This document shows positions 32,754 through 41,068 of a stretch of 41,068 nucleotides of DNA, one piece after another; the stretch's first letter is position 1, and every line of letters starts with the position of its first letter. The position numbers were made by a program, and so were the translations under genes. The notes under the pieces were generated by a model. It was not told where the DNA came from and made no database searches. It saw only the letters and a program-made list of their open reading frames with translations. The DNA comes from Mesostigma viride. Lineage: Eukaryota; Streptophyta; Mesostigmatophyceae; Mesostigmatales; Mesostigmataceae. The stretch covers positions 506,501 through 547,568 of the forward strand of contig RPFO01001598.1 in the NCBI GenBank assembly GCA_009746045.1, in the 5' to 3' direction.

Positions 32754-33333
32754 CTGGTTCTTCTGGCAGCCCCTCACTCCAATGGGATAAAGCAATGATT
32801 GGATTTTGTGAGCTCACGCTCGTATTATCTATGACTTGCGGCATACTCAAAGGGGGAGGGGCGGCCGCAGTAGTCAGTCCGACTAGAAGTGAGGGGGGGG
32901 TAGTGTGGACCGGGGGTGGCGCGGCGCCACTGGCCTTTTGGTCAGTGGGCTGGCGCGCGCCACGGCACCACTGGCCTTTTTGGTCAGTGGGCTGGCGCGC
33001 GTCACGGTGCCACTGGCCTTTTGGTCAGTGGGCTGGCACGCGCCACCCCAGGGCGGTCCGACTACTTAGGGTTGTGGTACTGCCACAATTAGGCCTCTTT
33101 GCAGCTCCCACCCGCCCTCCCTCGCTGCTTGAGGGTATTACAAGTCCAGGTCCTCATGACTGGCCCAGGTGAGTTGGCCCTGGTAATGTGATGTCCTAGC
33201 CACCTGTCGGGTGGCCTAGTTAGTCTAGAGTCTCAGATTGGCTACGGCCTTGACGTGGGCTTATCACTTATATGTAATAAATCTGGTTCTTCTGGCAGCC
33301 CCTCACTCCAATGGGATAAAGCAATGATTGGAT

Positions 33334-35037
33334 GTGTGTGTGCACTCGCCCCTTGCGTGCGCGGTGGATGTACGTGTGTGTGCAGGCGTCCCTTGCGTGC
33401 GCGGTGTATGTACGTGTGTGTGCATGCCGGCCCTTGCGTGCATGGTGTGTGTACGTGTGTGTGCAGCCGCCCCTTGCGTGCGCGGTGTATGTACATGTGA
33501 GTGCCGTCGCCCCAAGCGTGCATGGTGTGTGTACGTGTGTGTGCAGCCGGCCCTTGCGTGCATGGTGTGTGTACGTGTGTGTGCAGCCGCCCCTTGCGTG
33601 CGCGGTGGATGTACGTGTGTGTGCAGCCGCCCCTTGCGTGCATGGTGTGTGTACGTGTGTGTGCAGCCGCCCCTTGCGTGCGCGGTGTATGTACGTGTGT
33701 GTGCATGCCGGCCCTTGCGTGCATGGTGTGTGTACGTGTGTGTGCAGCCGCCCCTTGCGTGCGCGGTGTATGTACATGTGAGTGCCGTCGCCCCAAGCGT
33801 GCATGGTGTGTGTACGTGTGTGTGCAGTTGCCCCTTGCGTGCGCGGTGGATGTACGTGTGTGTGCACTCGCCCCTTGCGTGCGCGGTGGATGTACGTGTG
33901 TGTGCACTCGCCCCTTGCGTGCGCGGTGGATGTACGTGTGTGTGCAGGCGTCCCTTGCGTGCGTGGTGTATGTACATGTGAGTGCCGTCGCCCCAAGCGT
34001 GCATGGTGTGTGTACGTGTGTGTGCAGTTGCCCCTTGCGTGCATGGTGTGTGTACGTGTGTGTGCAGCCGCCCCTTGCGTGCGCGGTGTATGTACGTGTG
34101 TGTGCAGTCGCTCCTTGCGTGCATGGTGTGTGTACGGGTGTGTGCATGCCGGCCCTTGCGTGCATGGTGTGTGTACGTGTGTGTGCACTCGCCCCTTGCG
34201 TGCGCGGTGGATGTACGTGTGTGTGCAGGCGTCCCTTGCGTGCGTGGTGTATGTACATGTGAGTGCCGTCGCCCCAAGCGTGCATGGTGTGTGTACGTGT
34301 GTGTGCAGTTGCCCCTTGCGTGCATGGTGTGTGTACGTGTGTGTGCAGCCGCCCCTTGCGTGCGCGGTGTATGTACGTGTGTGTGCAGTCGCTCCTTGCG
34401 TGCATGGTGTGTGTACGGGTGTGTGCATGCCGGCCCTTGCGTGCATGGTGTGTGTACGTGTGTGTGCATGCCGGCCCTTGCGTGCATGGTGTGTGTACGT
34501 GGGTGTGCAGTTGCCCCTTGCTTGCGCGGTGTATGTACATGTGAGTGCAGTCGCTCCTTGCGTGCGCGGTGTATGTACGTGTGTGTGCACTCGCCCCTTG
34601 CGTGCGCGGTGGATGTACGTGTGTGTGCACTCGCCCCTTGCGTGCGCGGTGGATGTACGTGTGTGTGCAGGCGTCCCTTGCGTGCGTGGTGTATGTACGT
34701 GTGTGTGCAGTTGCCCCAAGCGTGCATGGTGTGTGTACGTGTGTGTGCAGTTGCCCCTTGCGTGCATGGTGTGTGTACGTGTGTGTGCAGCCGCCCCTTG
34801 CGTGCGCGGTGTATGTACGTGTGTGTGCAGGCGTCCCTTGCGTGCGTGGTGTATGTACGTGTGTGTGCAGCCGGCCCTTGCGTGCATGGTGTGTGTACGT
34901 GTGTGTGCAGTTGCCCCTTGCGTGCATGGTGTGTGTACATGTGAGTGCAGTCGCTCCTTGCGTGCGCGGTGGATGTACGTGTGTGTGCACTTGCCCCTTG
35001 CGTGCGCGATGGATGTACGTGTGTGTGCAGCCGGCCC
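33334..35037. repeat. 40-bp minisatellite, block 7
   Basis: Last block. Its units are mostly of the types in block 6 (for example the run of ACTCGCCCC units near 33860-33930 and AGTCGCTCC units). It ends GCAGCCGGCCC at 35037, where the retrotransposon leader begins. Confidence 0.97.
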
Positions 35038-35112
35038 AGTTAGATGAGATGCTTAGGCTGACACACGGATTTCCGGCCTGCGCGCCGCGTATTGCCTACC
35101 GCGGCTGAGCGG

Positions 35113-35156
35113 GACACCTCAGTACAGTACGGCAGGGTGTACGGTACTGAGGTGTC
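35113..35156. other. Hairpin in the retrotransposon leader
   Basis: GACACCTCAGTAC (35113-35125) pairs exactly with GTACTGAGGTGTC (35144-35156) across an 18-nt loop. A second, shorter hairpin, ATTGTATTA/TAATACAAT with a 3-nt loop, is at 35417-35437. A TATA-like CATATAGG lies near 35334. Either hairpin could be LTR or leader RNA structure. Confidence 0.7.
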
Positions 35157-35537
35157 ATGTGGACCGATGTGCGGTTAGTGCCAGACTGTTCCTAGGTGCT
35201 AGCTCGACCCGCCAGGTCCGGTGTAGCCGGGCCTGACGGGCCGAGTCTTAGCTGGTTGCTAGTGACGTGGTCGCATGGCATTGCGGTGTACACTTGTCCA
35301 CTGGTCGTGTGCTGCAGGTAGCACCGCCATAGGCATATAGGCGTAGCACTGGGGAGTGCCACAGCACCCGAGTCTGCCCAGTTCCATTCTGAGCCCTCAG
35401 CTTTCATCGCTCTCTCATTGTATTATTGTAATACAATCATCATTCGCTCTCAGCTTTCGCAGTTGTTCGTCGTCCCTAGTCTCCATCCAACTTGGACTGA
35501 AAAGTTCGATATTTTTTTTACAAGCAAAAAAAAAGAT

Positions 35538-37247
35538 ATGGCTTCCAACAACGGCAACAACAACAAGGGGAAGGCGCCTGCCAGGCGCACCTCACCCCGC
35601 CTTTCGCCGGAGGGCACGCCCTCCACCACCGATGCGAGGGTGACGCCCAACGTCCCCTTCCGCACGGTGGTCGCTGACCAACCCAGGCGTCGGGGCCCGC
35701 AGGTGGGGCCCGGCGCCCGGGGGATGGCGAGCGGGCGGCCGTTTGCCACTGGCGGTTTGTCCGCCATGGCACCTGGGGGGCAGGTCCCCCGGGCACGACG
35801 TTCACCCGTCGCAGGTGACGGGGGTCGTGAGCGGAGTGATTCCTCCGAGGAGGATGGCGAGGTGCCGCCTGCGAGGCCTCGGCCTTCGCTTGAGCTTTCG
35901 TCGCAGACACCTGCGACGTCTGGCAACCTTTCCGTGGGCCGACAGATGGCCACCATGGACATTGACCGGTATGGGGAACATGTTCCGCCCCCGGTCATGT
36001 TCGGGCGCCCACCCCATTTTCTCCCCCTTGGGGAGGACGACATCCCGGCGTTCATTGCGGTGAACGGCCGGATCTTGCTCGATCGTTTTCAGTTGCTTCC
36101 AGATGAGGCGATACACGCGATAGAGGTTCATCGGGTGCACTCGCTGATCGAGGGGCGTCTTAGGATGCAGCTCCCACTGGTTCAGGTGGCGGTTTGGCTG
36201 TACTGTTTCGCCAATCGGCCGAGGCACAACCCCGGCACTGTTGATCAGTGGGCGTCCAGGCAGCGCCAGAGAGAGGCGCTGCGCGTGGTCTCCAGACCAG
36301 AGATCGCGCTGACTCCGTTGCCAGCGTGGCCCCAAGTCACGCCAGTTGGCTGGGGCCCGGATAGGCGTGAGGCGGCTGCGATGCCGCCTGCGACGGGGCG
36401 CGGGGCGGCAGAAGCCCCCAACACGCCCATGGGTGGTGAAGCCACCCAGGACCCTCTGGCAGGTCAGAGGGTCCAACCTCAGCCGCAGGCTCCCCCGCCC
36501 AGCGTGGGGGGCCAGGTGGCTGAGGAGGCCACCGGGGTCGCAGGGACCCCGGCGGCGACACAAGCGCCCGGGGTCGCAGGGACCCCGGCAGCGACGCCGG
36601 CGCCTCCGGCGCTGGCGGGGGATGCAGCCCCCATGGAGGGTGTCACGGGCACCTCCAGCGGCTCTGGGGGGCAGGCCCCCTCTAGTCGCAACAAGGACAA
36701 GTCCCTGGCAGGGCCGGAGGGGCCCCAGGGTCCCACCGCAGCTGGGCAGCAACCAGCACTGCTGGAGGGCGACCTGCAAGGTCGCGACTTCATCACCCTG
36801 GGTGATGAGGCCGTGTGGCGTGCCATACAGACAGCCACAGCCTCCTTCCGTGGGCTGGCCGACAGGAGCCAGCAGATGCACGTCGCGGAGGCGGGCAGCC
36901 TGGTGTGTGCAATCATCACGCACATCCTGGGCCTGCCCAACCTCCAAGAGGGCACACGTAGGGTGTGCGACGACCTGCTGCCTGCCCTGCAGGCTCTCCT
37001 CTCAGGGAGGAGGGTGCAGGGCAGCAGGGTGCGTCTGGTGCGTTTGCTGGAGCTCCTGCACAACGCCATCCTGAGAGGGGCGGGTAGGTGGCTAACTCTG
37101 CCTACCTGGTTGCATCATGATCTTACTAACCCTACTGACGATGAAGTGTCCCTCTCTCCCACCTTCCATGATTGGGAGGAGGCCCGCAGCAGGAGGCGGG
37201 AAGTGACACACACTCACACCCCCACCAGCCCCCCCTATGTTGTCTAA
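35538..37247 (+). CDS. Retrotransposon ORF1, unknown function
   Basis: 569 codons from ATGGCTTCC at 35538; the frame opens upstream at 35418 but without an ATG. The N-terminal ~140 residues are basic and Asn/Pro/Gly-rich, then comes a more ordered part (about 150-300), a Pro/Ala/Gly-rich low-complexity linker (about 300-400), and a helical C-terminal part (about 415-545, with VWRAIQTATASFRGLADRS). There is no zinc knuckle, protease or RT motif. By position it could be a gag-type structural protein, but the next ORF also carries gag-like features. Its stop overlaps the next ORF's ATG by 11 bases (ATGTTGTCTAA, 37237-37247), which suggests coupled translation. GC content is clearly above that of the pol region. 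Confidence 0.65.
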   Translation: MASNNGNNNKGKAPARRTSPRLSPEGTPSTTDARVTPNVPFRTVVADQPRRRGPQVGPGARGMASGRPFATGGLSAMAPGGQVPRARRSPVAGDGGRERSDSSEEDGEVPPARPRPSLELSSQTPATSGNLSVGRQMATMDIDRYGEHVPPPVMFGRPPHFLPLGEDDIPAFIAVNGRILLDRFQLLPDEAIHAIEVHRVHSLIEGRLRMQLPLVQVAVWLYCFANRPRHNPGTVDQWASRQRQREALRVVSRPEIALTPLPAWPQVTPVGWGPDRREAAAMPPATGRGAAEAPNTPMGGEATQDPLAGQRVQPQPQAPPPSVGGQVAEEATGVAGTPAATQAPGVAGTPAATPAPPALAGDAAPMEGVTGTSSGSGGQAPSSRNKDKSLAGPEGPQGPTAAGQQPALLEGDLQGRDFITLGDEAVWRAIQTATASFRGLADRSQQMHVAEAGSLVCAIITHILGLPNLQEGTRRVCDDLLPALQALLSGRRVQGSRVRLVRLLELLHNAILRGAGRWLTLPTWLHHDLTNPTDDEVSLSPTFHDWEEARSRRREVTHTHTPTSPPYVV

Positions 37248-37881
37248 CCCTCCTACACAGCCCATGTTTGCCCATCCTGCTCAGCTCACTCAAGTAGCAC
37301 TTCCCTCTCAGCAGGTCTCTCCTGTGAATGCTGCAGCAGCAACACCATCTTCTCCCTCTCCCCCTGCATCCCCCTCTAGGTTGCCCACTTACAATGAAAA
37401 CCGTCCTGTGGATAGGATTAATGTCAGGGGGCTGCCTGAGGGGTATACTAGGGAGCAGGGGAATCATGCACTTCTCTCTCTGCAGCTGGCTAGGGAGGAA
37501 CTGAATGTCAAGAATTGGTTTGGATCTCTCATGCAGGGGGATTTTACCATCAGTCCTCTTCTCAGATTCAGAATCTCATTCTTGTCTTCCAGCGTAGGTA
37601 TCCCAAGTGGCAGGACACGCAGGCTAGGGCAGTTTGGGAGGCTTTCATGAAGGAGCTAACTGACCTCCTCTCCACCCCCTCATCTGTGGATATCTATGGG
37701 GCATTCAGGTGGGTAGAGGAATACAGGGTCACATCAGTGGACTATGTGGCTGAGACAAAGAAATATGAGCTAGCCATCAAAGCACGTCCTGATGTCCAGC
37801 AGCTAGATCACAAGTTCTTGCTGCGTTCTTCCTTGAGAAACTCAAACTTGACAAAAACACCTACGCTATGCTTGCACAGGA
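37237..37881 (+). pseudogene. Gag-like region with three frame changes
   Basis: Starts with ATG at 37237 inside the end of ORF1. A Pro/Ser/Ala-rich lead is followed by capsid-like helical sequence (LPEGYTREQGNHALLSLQLA). The coding-looking frame then shifts near 37540-37600, again near 37815, and again near 37885, where it joins the frame of the zinc-knuckle/integrase ORF. Each segment is sensible protein (for example FQRRYPKWQDTQARAVWEAF and LEKLKLDKNTYAMLAQEW), so this is one reading frame broken by indels rather than three genes. Either the copy has decayed here or the assembly has indel errors; introns are less likely at such short spacing. Confidence 0.7.
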
Positions 37882-38196
37882 ATGGCAAAGTACTGGGAGG
37901 ACATGAAGGAGGCATTGGATTATATCAAGCTGGCCTTGGCTCCCCTTAGCCAGGGGGCCATGGGCACCTCTGTAAAGAGGGTCAGGGGGGAAGAGAGGGA
38001 GGAGGAGGATAGGGAGAGGGAAGACAGGAGCAAGAGACCTGTCACTATGGCAGAAGTCAAGTCCCTGCTGGGACAAATGTTTAAGGGCAAGGGCAAGGGC
38101 AAGGGCAAGGGCAAGGGCAGGGGCTGGGGCAAGGGCAAGGGTAAGGGGCAGTCTCCCTCCAAGGGGGGCAGCTCCAGCAACAACAACAACAACAGT

Positions 38197-38238
<42 letters not shown>

Positions 38239-40227
38239 AACAACAACAACAACAAGAAGCAGGACAAGGAGGACAAGTCTTCTCAGCGGTGCACCCGCTG
38301 TGGCATGAAGTACCACCTGCGGCCCACCTGCCGCAAGAACGTGGACGAGCTGGGGCATTTGGACGTCCTGTGCCACAAGTGCCACGGGCCGCCCCACGGT
38401 GACCCCAAGGACTGCAAGCGGCCTCCTTACGGCAAGAAGTGTGAGTCTCCCTCTCATGCTGGCTTGAGTGTGCCTGCTTCACCTCTTTCTTCTGCATGCC
38501 CCACTGTCAGAGCAGTGAGCAGTTCTGGAAAGGTGCTACAGCTGGTTTCAGAAGATTATGTCTCTAAACCAACCTTCACATCTATGGTTCCCAAGGTGTG
38601 CAGAGTGTCCCCAGCAGAGGATGCTCAGATCAGTTTTCAGGAGCTTGCTTTGCAGTTGCATTTCCTTTATGGGCATGAAGTGAGTGCAGAGGTGGTGGCA
38701 GCAGCAATAGGGGGGGCAGCACTCAGACGTGCATGCCAGGTGGTCAGATCCCACTGCCAGCATTGTCAGTTCAATGCACCCAAACCCCCTAAGTGGCATG
38801 TAGCTACCCCACCTAAGAGCAAGGGCAGGGTGGTAGGAGATGTCTTTCATATCAAAGGACAATCTTACTTGGCACTTAAAGATGCATGGTCAAGGTACAC
38901 AACCATTGAACCATTACCTGGAATGGACAAGACACAGTTGCTCAGGGCTCTCTTGATTGCTCAGGCCAGGTACTACCCTGTGGAGGCATTGTTACTGGAT
39001 CAGCAGTTCACATGTCTTGCCAATGAACCAGGGTGTGAGGCTATTGATCTGGCTGGGCTAGAAGATCATGAGAGGCAAGGCATTATTGAAAGGGCCATCA
39101 GGTCCATTAAAACCCTTGTAGCCAAAGAAGATGGCAATCTGCTGGCTGACAGTGGGTCCTATGCTGACAGAGCTCTGTGGTCCACCAGGTTGTGCCAAGT
39201 CCTCAACAGGAGGCCACTCATGAAAACCCCACAAGGGGTGGTCATTACACCAGATGGATTGCATGCAGGCATTTATCCACCTGAGGTACTAGCCCTCTAC
39301 AACGCACAGCGAGCACAGACAGCTAGCAGGTTAGCTGTCAAGGATGCAAAGCATCCACGTCCCACCTTCAGAGAAGGGGATCAGGTCCTATTCTACAAGG
39401 AGTCGGGACTAGGCAAGGTGGGTACCTGGCATGGGCCAGCCACCATCCTAAAGTTTAACACCACTGGCAGGACAGTGTTAGTTAAACACAATGACACGGG
39501 AAAAATTCACAGGTGTTCACCTCACAGGATGAAATTGTATTTTCCAACTGTGTCAGACGTGGCAGAGGAGGAAGAGCTGTTGGCCGACAGCCCTGTACAG
39601 TTGCCTGGCATCCCAGCGTTGCCCAGTGAGTGGTTGTTTGGAACACCCACTGGTGAGTGTGAGAGCCACACCCACTGTGACACCCAGGTCACCCTTGATG
39701 ATTGCAGGCAGTCACTGCAGGATTGGCCCCCTGCAGCAGAGGGTCACATTGGCAAAACAGGTGATCAGCAACCTATCACCTCTACAAGTGTGAACATAGC
39801 TCAGCCACTAGCTGCACCTTCCAAACGCAGCCTAGCAGACGCTGTTCGCATTTTACAAGCAGCTCATAGAGCCAAAGCTCAAACTGCTGCAGGATCAGCT
39901 AAGGTGGGGAAGGTTGGGCAGAATGACAATAGCCCATTTATGGTTGCAGTGGACACACAAGCCCAGGTCAGCATTATCAGTGCCCTGGCTGTGCCCCATT
40001 TGCCTTTGGAACCTTCACCCTGGCACCATGTGGCTGATTTCTCAGGGCAGTCATCCCTCAAGGTATTAGGTCAGGTCATGTTGACTATACTGGTATCCCC
40101 ACTCCTTTTCAGGTCTTGGAAGGTTATAAAGGGAATGCTTTGTTGGGGGATCCTTTTCTCTGTTACCCTGGTGTCCTCATATCCAGTGATAGACTATCCA
40201 TCCAGGACATGGGTGGTGTTGATCTGA
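37882..40227 (+). CDS. Nucleocapsid-integrase-protease polyprotein (5' end and 3' end frameshifted)
   Basis: 781 codons in frame; the ATG at 37882 is probably internal to a longer gag-pol. In order: an acidic/basic linker; GKGKGK repeats and poly-Asn (about 68-125); CCHC knuckles C137-C140-H145-C150 and C164-C167-H172-C178; an integrase HHCC finger H260-x4-H265...C292-x2-C295; a catalytic core with D320, D373 and E403 (ERQGIIERAIRSIK); a GPY/F-like module after W516-H-G-P519; then a retropepsin-like start, VDTQAQVSII, at D691. The second catalytic spacing (29 residues between D and E) is shorter than the usual 35. The protease motif has Gln where Gly is normal. After about residue 730 the frame shifts: the protease end and RT continue in the -1 frame, so the last ~50 codons are read-through. 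Confidence 0.82.
38170..38256 (+). repeat. (AAC)n microsatellite encoding poly-Asn
   Basis: AACAACAAC repeats with one AGT and one AAT, between the GKGK repeats and the first zinc knuckle. It lies in frame in the nucleocapsid region, and length changes here would keep the frame. Confidence 0.95.
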
Positions 40228-41068
40228 ATCATTTCAAAATTTCTCTTGAAAAACTTCTTAACACCAACATTGCTTCTGTAAAATTTGCTACACCCAAGTA
40301 TGCCCCAGGGCAAGAACCCTGTGTGGCAGACCTGGTTCACAACCAAAAACTTCATCCCAACTCATTTGGATTGGGCAAGCATGATGTGGCTAAAATGTCT
40401 CCTCTTTCTTATGAACAGATAGAGCAAGACTGTCGCACACACATAGGATTCCTAAAATGGGTGGAGGCCTTTAACAAGGCCAGGGAAGAATGGGTAGTGC
40501 CAGATCCTCTTAGTCCTTCTCATACTCCCCCTGTCACACCTATTGACAAAAAGCCTGCAGGGTGCAAGCACTTGCGCCTGAAGTTTGTGTGTAAACATAA
40601 GCCAGCAGCAGATGGGTCAGTCATCTTTCATGCTAGACCTTGTGTGACAGAGTTCAAGGGCACCACTGATCTGACAGAGGCAGAGTTGTACACGCCAGGC
40701 ATTCAGCAAACATCCCTAAAAATCTTGCTGTCTGTCTTTGTGGGTCATCTCAATGATGGGGATGACTATATCTGTAAGGCTACAGACATTAAAAGGGCTT
40801 TCCTGAAAGGCTCACCTGAGATAGCACAACAAGTGTGGCATGGTCAGGTGTACGTAGTCTCCACTCCCAGAGTTTGGGCAAAACACATCCCTCAGCAGTA
40901 CCTGAAAGCTAACATAGGTGTTGAAGGGCTGCAATCAGCTCCTCGCATTTTCAGGATGTCAGCTCAGGCTGTGTTTGAAAAGTTAGGGGCTAGATATGAT
41001 GACATAGACCCTTGCTTCTTTGTGGTCCCACACCCTCATTGGCATTCTCACCTATTGGTGTGGCATGG
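40038..41068 (+). CDS. Protease C-terminus and copia-like reverse transcriptase (partial)
   Basis: Open without a stop from 40038 to the window edge, in the -1 frame relative to the integrase ORF. The first ~50 codons finish the retropepsin fold (GIPTPFQVLEGYKG, then ALLGDPFL, which matches the ILG-x-D/PFL element). After a linker comes the copia-type RT start: LRLKFVCKHKPAADGSVIFH, a YTPGIQQTSLKILLSV segment, and ATDIKRAFLKG (Asp at 40785), equivalent to the D-V-K-T-A-F-L-N-G first catalytic block of Ty1/copia RTs. The Y-x-D-D block and RNase H would lie beyond the edge. The frame change at about 40065-40085 is either mutational or a programmed -1 shift; I see no classic slippery heptamer. 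Confidence 0.82.

Larger units (their letters stand above)
31212..33332 (+). mobile_element. R composite B, uninterrupted
   Basis: Copy 1: 31212-32803 (about 1.59 kb), TTTGTGAGCTCACG to GCAATGATTGGA. Copy 2: 32804-33332 (about 0.53 kb) keeps the first 300 bp and last 200 bp, with the middle replaced by CCCACCCGCCCTCCCTCGCTG and a few bases. It interrupts a minisatellite at a different unit position from composite A, so the two arose by separate insertion rather than one large duplication. It holds the empty sites for PAL elements 3 (31922-31926) and 4 (33110-33114). No coding sequence is recognised; the overlapping frames are GC-rich noise. No clear target duplication is seen. Confidence 0.72.
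35038..41068 (+). mobile_element. LTR retrotransposon, 5' part (cut by window edge)
   Basis: It starts at a sharp border with the minisatellite and runs past the right edge. The order on the plus strand is non-coding leader/putative 5' LTR (35038-35537), ORF1 (35538-37247), gag-like region, CCHC knuckles, integrase, retropepsin-like protease, copia-like RT. Composition changes from very GC-rich in ORF1 to balanced in the pol part. The 3' LTR is not in the window, so LTR limits and target duplication cannot be set. Several frameshifts but no in-frame nonsense codons in the recognised domains suggest a young copy, or indel errors in the assembly. Confidence 0.88.

Noticed and set aside
35802-36947. 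381-codon minus-strand ORF opposite ORF1
   Set aside because: Shadow frame created by GC-rich codons of ORF1.

Overview
This window is non-coding-dominated nuclear DNA of a eukaryote. The evidence is kilobases of tandem repeats, long simple-sequence tracts (AC, TC), GT-AG splice-like sites, RNA polymerase III B-box motifs, a CACTA-type DNA transposon and an LTR-type retrotransposon with a copia-like reverse transcriptase. I see no operons, rRNA or bacterial/phage gene clusters. A large, repeat-rich alga or other protist, or a plant-lineage genome, would fit (a short TTTAGGG-like stretch near 4319 is compatible), but the species cannot be fixed from the sequence.

Layout. About 16 kb (roughly 39%) is one family of 40-bp GT-rich minisatellite, in seven blocks: 1-2728, 5412-7302, 8531-8926, 9471-11084, 15061-19699, 28260-31211 and 33334-35037. 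Between 5.4 and 35.0 kb the blocks look like one long array split by successive insertions. Between the first two blocks lie an AC-rich repeat tract (2729-4316) and an exon-like piece of an unrecognised gene on the minus strand (4650-5318). Four palindrome-built elements, called PAL here (7308-8530, 8927-9470, 11800-13018, 14217-15042), each carry a 5-bp target duplication. Two near-identical LTR-like composites, called R (11085-15060 and 31212-33332), sit at different points of the arrays; the first has two PAL elements nested in it and the second preserves the empty sites. An 8.56-kb CACTA-like element (19700-28259) has 36-bp terminal inverted repeats and a GC duplication. It holds repeats and a few exon-like remnants but no transposase I can recognise.

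The right end (35038-41068) is the 5' part of an LTR retrotransposon cut by the window edge. Its order is leader/LTR, ORF1 of unknown function, a gag-like region with several frameshifts, two CCHC zinc knuckles, integrase, retropepsin-like protease, then a copia-like reverse transcriptase. Integrase before protease and RT is not the textbook copia (PR-INT-RT) or gypsy (PR-RT-INT) order.

The best candidate for something undescribed is the PAL family. It is made of 206-bp, near-perfect, spacer-free palindromes alternating with a 131/132-bp core that carries a tRNA-like T-arm/B box. The arms of a palindrome change together between elements, cores occur in both orientations, and whole multi-palindrome composites move as units. 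The very long open frames across the minisatellites (up to about 1,560 codons) are not genes: the repeat is almost stop-free in all frames and these frames run across transposon borders.
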